Under the pieces are notes generated by a model, which saw nothing but the letters and a program-made list of their open reading frames with translations, ran no database searches and was not told the DNA's origin. From Tieghemiomyces parasiticus (Eukaryota > Kickxellomycota > Dimargaritomycetes > Dimargaritales > Dimargaritaceae), in the NCBI GenBank assembly GCA_027575765.1, contig JANBPT010001251.1, positions 1-11,760 of the forward strand: DNA of 11,760 nucleotides. Direction: 5' to 3'. A program made the translations under genes and the position numbers. This document shows, in pieces, positions 7,914 through 11,760 of the stretch (the stretch's first letter is position 1; the number at the start of each line of letters is the position of its first letter).

Positions 7914-10052
7914 ATGACCTCATTATACGATTCCAGCCGGCCCGGTTACCTCTCTAACGAACTCATCGCCTCCGCCCTCGCTGACGACGGCCGCCCATCC
8001 AGTAATAGCCATAGTGCTTCCGGCGGTCCGCCTGCCCCTCCGCATCCGACCCAGCCTTCGGCCGACCCAGACCTCCTGGACTACCGCGTGGCACCTACGG
8101 CCCCGCCGCCGGCTTCCCATCCGGCCCCGCCGACAACTTCGGCCAGCCCCTACGCGTCACAGCCCCCGGATTCGTCGCGCTCCTACTCCGACCATCCCAC
8201 ATCCTCGGCGTCGTCCTTGGTCAACCGCTCGCTCGGTGTCCCGCACGACCCGACCGCCCCTGCCACCACCACCACAGATTCGTCCCCGGCGCCCTCCAAC
8301 GCTCGGAAACGTTCCCTCTCCTGTGTTCAGCCCGGGTCTGCCGCTGAAGAGTACGAGGCTACCCCGCCCGCAAAGTACCGCGCTAGCGAACGCCCCGTCT
8401 GCCAGTCTGACCCGAATCCGCTGCCATACACCACTGCCTCCATTTACCATCCTTACCACCACGGCAACCCATCCTACGCGACCACGGATCCCTACCACCC
8501 GGCTCCGCCGACCGGTTCCCCCTCCGTTGGCCAGCGCCTTCCGCGCACTCCGACGTCGCCATCGTTCCAAGTCTCGCGGGCCCTCGACTCGCTCAGTTTC
8601 GTCGTCTCCCCACCGACCCCGGCCGTGTCCCAGACCAGTCTCACTTCGTATTCGGTCCAAAACAGCTCCCCGGTCCACCCGCACTCCTCCCTGGGCACGT
8701 TCCTTACCCCTACCTACGCTGACCAGGCCCGTCTTCTCGCCTACTCGGTTGGAGGCCACAGTGAAAGCGCCCACCCGCCGCCTCCCGCCGGTGTTGAATT
8801 TGACGCTGGCACTCTACCCTACCGACCTGAACCTTCGCAGGGTACCCGACTGTCCGCCTCGTCGAACGCCTCCTCCTCGGTGGGCTCATCCTTACTTTCC
8901 GACCTCTCGCCGCGTCCCATGTCACCGGCCTCGCCCGTCTCCGTCGCCCGACCTGCGGGTCACGTCTACGAGAGTGGAAACTTACCCGGCAAGTCCTCCT
9001 CGGGCATGGTCCCGACCACTACGCCAGTGACGACGGCGGTGGCCCCGCGACCGTCCACTGACCATAGCTCTGCTACCACCCCAATCCCCTCGGCACCCCG
9101 GACTACGCTGGGCGACTACGAGCTCCAGGTCACCCTGGGAACTGGTACATTCGGCCGGGTGTACCTGTGCCGCAAACATCACACGTCAGAGTACTTTGCC
9201 ATGAAGGTACTACGCAAGGTCGATGTGGTAAAACTCAAGCAAGTTGAGCACATCAACTCAGAGCGCGAAATCCTCAATCAGGTGCGCTTCCCCTTCATTG
9301 TGCACCTCCACGACACGTTCCAGGACCAAGTCAGTCTCTATATGCTGCAGGAGTACGTGATGGGCGGCGAACTCTTCACCCACCTGCGCAAAGCCGGCCG
9401 GTTTCCCAACGATGTGACGCGGTTCTACGCGGCCGAGATCCTGTTGGCCATCGAGTATCTACACACCAAGGACATTATCTATCGCGATCTCAAGCCCGAA
9501 AACCTACTGCTCGACCGACGCGGCCACATCAAGATTACCGATTTTGGGTTCGCCAAAAAAGTTGCAGACCGGACTTGGACGCTCTGTGGCACGCCCGAAT
9601 ACCTGGCCCCCGAGATCATCCAGTCCAAGGGCCATGGCAAGGCGGTGGACTGGTGGGCACTGGGCATTCTCATTTACGAGATGCTGGCCGGGTACCCGCC
9701 CTTCTTTGACGACAACCCGTTCGGTATCTACGAGAAGATTTTAGCGGGCCGCATCACGTTCCCGAGCCACTTTGACGCCTCTGCCAAAGACCTGATTCGC
9801 CAGCTGCTCACGGCCGACCGGACTAAACGGCTGGGGAACCTGCGAAACGGGGCCCTCGATATCAAGCAGCATCCGTGGTTCCAGGCCGTCGATTGGGAGG
9901 CCCTCATGGCCCGCACCACCGACGCTCCGATCGTACCGCCGTATAAACATGTCGGCGACACGAGTAACTTTGACCGCTACCCGGAACCCCCGCGGGAGAC
10001 CCACTTGCAGTCCGACGTCGACCCGTACCGGTCACTCTTCTTGGACTTTTAA
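7914..10052 (+). CDS. pkaC: cAMP-dependent protein kinase (PKA) catalytic subunit
   Basis: Ser/Thr kinase that phosphorylates Arg/Lys-directed sites once cAMP releases it from the regulatory subunit. It has 712 residues and no intron. The kinase domain starts at about 402: glycine loop 409-416 (GTGTFGRV), ATP-binding K431 and partner E450, catalytic loop YRDLKPEN 523-530 with D525, K527 and N530, metal-binding DFG 543-545, activation-loop T556 in [14 protein letters not shown] 565-567. The tail has DTSNF, an FDRY tether (686-689), S700 at the turn-phosphorylation position and terminal FLDF, the PKA-type hydrophobic motif, so PKA is far more likely than another AGC kinase. Residue 479, just before E480, is Gln at the gatekeeper position, where PKA normally has Met. 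Residues 1-400 are rich in Pro, Ser and Thr and probably disordered; RKRSLS at 131-136 resembles a PKA site. The ATG has A at -3. The symbol is generic; yeasts use TPK or pka1. Confidence 0.96.
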   Translation: MTSLYDSSRPGYLSNELIASALADDGRPSSNSHSASGGPPAPPHPTQPSADPDLLDYRVAPTAPPPASHPAPPTTSASPYASQPPDSSRSYSDHPTSSASSLVNRSLGVPHDPTAPATTTTDSSPAPSNARKRSLSCVQPGSAAEEYEATPPAKYRASERPVCQSDPNPLPYTTASIYHPYHHGNPSYATTDPYHPAPPTGSPSVGQRLPRTPTSPSFQVSRALDSLSFVVSPPTPAVSQTSLTSYSVQNSSPVHPHSSLGTFLTPTYADQARLLAYSVGGHSESAHPPPPAGVEFDAGTLPYRPEPSQGTRLSASSNASSSVGSSLLSDLSPRPMSPASPVSVARPAGHVYESGNLPGKSSSGMVPTTTPVTTAVAPRPSTDHSSATTPIPSAPRTTLGDYELQVTLGTGTFGRVYLCRKHHTSEYFAMKVLRKVDVVKLKQVEHINSEREILNQVRFPFIVHLHDTFQDQVSLYMLQEYVMGGELFTHLRKAGRFPNDVTRFYAAEILLAIEYLHTKDIIYRDLKPENLLLDRRGHIKITDFGFAKKVADRTWTLCGTPEYLAPEIIQSKGHGKAVDWWALGILIYEMLAGYPPFFDDNPFGIYEKILAGRITFPSHFDASAKDLIRQLLTADRTKRLGNLRNGALDIKQHPWFQAVDWEALMARTTDAPIVPPYKHVGDTSNFDRYPEPPRETHLQSDVDPYRSLFLDF

Positions 10053-10964
10053 GGTGGAGGATGATGACCTCCCGGGTTGCCTGTGGCTACCCTACCCGAA
10101 TTGGTTTGCGATTACTTCCTTTTTTTCCTTGGCGACACCTACAATTCTTGAATTTGCGAGGCCTCGATTGTCGTGGGGGCGGGTCTCTTGTCCCCGCCCC
10201 GCTCTGTGTCTTTATTTACCCTTGTACTTGTGATATCACCCCTATTCCCGACGCCCCCGCGCCCACGCTTGCTTATTTGTTAAAAAAACTCCATCATCAA
10301 ACACCAACCCTTGCGGAGGGCCTGATATCTAATTAGGTAGTGAAGGAACCAAAGTATGGGTTGGTTTCCAACCTGTCAGTCACAACGTCCTAAGTGTCTA
10401 AGAATCATCCAAAGTGACGAATTCCCGTGCACCGACCAGGGTTCGAGTGAAAAGAGTGGCTAGACTTGGTAGGTCGTATTTTCGTCCCCCCTCCCGCCAA
10501 AGAAACGCCCAGTCTCCACCGCTACCGCTTTCGGGGGAGTAGGGCCGATTTTGACTTCCAGGAAGTCAGAGGTTGTAAGCAGGACAGGCTTATCAAGCCC
10601 ATCTGGCGTCGTACCACGGACGCCGGTACTGCGAAGTGTCGCACGCTCTCCAGCTTCCGTTTCCTGTTCCGTGTACATTAATCGGGGCATTGCCTGGAGC
10701 TCTGCGGATATCAGCCATCTCGGACCTCCTTATGCCCCAAGCGAATGAAACCTCCAAGGATTCTGCCTTCTGCCCCCCCCCCCTTCACATTAGCCTACAC
10801 GGCAACGGCGGTTTCACTCCATTCCCACTTCCCTCACTGTGCCCCTCAGTCAAACCGCACCCCGCCCTCCTGGCCCACACTTGTGGCGTACCCTTCCCTT
10901 CTATCGTCTTTCCTCCCCTTATCGGAGAATACTCTGGCTTTGGCCATTTTGTAACCATGTGGGA
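10053..10964 (+). other. 3' flank of the kinase gene and noncoding C/T-rich DNA
   Basis: The kinase ends with TAA at 10050-10052. No AATAAA is seen in the next 300 bases; T-rich stretches near 10120-10135 and 10205-10290, with an A7 run at 10282-10288, are the likeliest 3'-end region. Beyond about 10340 no gene is recognised. Overlapping short frames on both strands have no motif. C-runs continue (ten Cs near 10773-10782), and 10861-10920 holds 29 C against 8 G. Confidence 0.45.
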
Positions 10965-11051
10965 AAGGATGTCCAAACAGTGAACGTCGTGGATGTGGAT
11001 GCGGTCCCGATCGATGTGCGCCAACTGCTGTGGGCAATGGTGACGGTTTAA
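10965..11051 (+). pseudogene. Short coding-like island with weak UbiD-type resemblance
   Basis: Within C/T-rich noncoding DNA this 87-base stretch is G-rich, and one frame reads like protein: it contains VNVVDVDAVPID followed by VRQLLWAMVT, then a TAA at 11049-11051. The spacing of VVD.D and LLWAM.T recalls the C-terminal part of UbiD-family decarboxylases, but that is a memory-level resemblance over 28 residues. No start codon, splice sites or neighbouring domain support an intact gene. If homologous it would be a fragment; it may equally be chance. Confidence 0.15.
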
Positions 11052-11760
11052 GACCTCGGCGTCGCCCGATCTTACTTTCCCCAGTAACTATGAAACCCCC
11101 TCCCCCCTCTGGTCGGCACCCAGACAGGGGAGACATCATCCACGCCCTGCCCTCCACATTGTATTTTTATTCTTTTAAGGTTTCAAGGTGTGAATACGCA
11201 GAGGTAAGGGGCGGGTTACCTGCTGCCCGGGTCGCCTCTACACCTATTCGCCACACACACAACGCCAGTCAGTCCCAGCACTTTGGAAGCACCCTGCAGT
11301 GGCCATCCTGCCTGTCTTCCTCTTAAGGTACCTCCGTCCGTTAGCCTTCCGGTCCGTACTTCACATTCTACTCCCTATCGTTTTGACCCTCTTACTCATT
11401 TTAGCTGCATCCCCCCCTCCTCTCCGTACAGGCTATCCCTCGGCAGTAGTCGGCCGACCCTTCGTATGACCCGACACCGGTCTAGTGTTCATTAATTCGC
11501 TCGCAGTTAATTTGCTGCTGGTCCATGCCTTGGTTGTACGCCATTGTCCACCACCTCGACATCGCCCATAGTCCCTACGCACCCGCAATTCCTCCCCGCC
11601 TCGTGATAGGTGCTGCGTGACTTGGCATTGGTACACTACCTGCCTCCCTCTCAGGCTGCCGTACGTCCACTAAGGAGGCCAACATTAGCTCACACGCACA
11701 TATTAAGACAGGCTTACGCACCCACTGTTTTCCGACCTCGTTCGTCCGCCCCGCTCGACT
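11052..11760. other. C/T-rich noncoding DNA at the right end
   Basis: No gene is recognised. Open frames on both strands are short and motif-free. The plus strand stays pyrimidine-rich to the end of the window. It could be the upstream region of a gene beyond the right edge. Confidence 0.5.

Noticed and set aside
8014..9030. Long overlapping frame of 338 codons within the kinase gene, and a 205-codon minus-strand frame at 8157-8774
   Set aside because: Both are shadows of the GC-rich Pro/Ser-coding region; their translations are Arg/Pro or Gly/Arg-biased and motif-free.
6102..10307. 12-bp repeat ATCAAACACCAA at 6102-6113 and 10296-10307
   Set aside because: A single short match in a biased window; no extended similarity on either side.

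Overview
The window looks like nuclear DNA of a fungus. It holds one protein kinase A (PKA) catalytic subunit of fungal style, with a long Pro/Ser-rich N-terminal extension and no intron, and one small seven-transmembrane (7TM) gene with a canonical fungal intron. The overall look suggests an early-diverging lineage (Zoopagomycota/Kickxellomycotina). That placement is an inference; the DNA contains no rRNA or other marker to settle it.

Layout. Positions 1 to about 1200 are AT-richer than the rest, carry no intact gene, and contain an unusually close-packed chain of short inverted repeats (20-632), plus a coding-like frame broken by one stop (502-963). A 7TM receptor-like gene lies on the minus strand (2257 down to 1351). 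Its single-exon reading ends in a stop that belongs to an intron. Removing the 109-nt GT-AG intron adds 32 C-terminal residues and completes the seventh membrane segment. A minus-strand TATA-like site lies at 2440-2431. From about 2460 to 7130 I find no gene, only scattered hairpins and a small TC/TA microsatellite. A second TATA-like site (7131-7141) and a C/T-rich leader with two ATG uORFs precede the PKA gene (7914-10052, plus strand). From 10053 to the end is C/T-rich noncoding DNA with one short coding-like island (10965-11051).

The two genes are divergent, with about 5.7 kb between their start codons. On the lines I counted, the plus strand is G-rich on the left and strongly C-rich on the right, so the sense strand of each gene is C-rich and the sign changes near 4 kb. 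A 7TM protein and a PKA catalytic subunit could in principle sit at opposite ends of a cAMP pathway, but nothing here shows that they are linked.

The observations most worth a second look are the stem-loop chain at the left end, the glutamine at the PKA gatekeeper position, the intron-completed 7TM protein, and the base-skew reversal. I did not find convincing evidence of a new multi-gene system.
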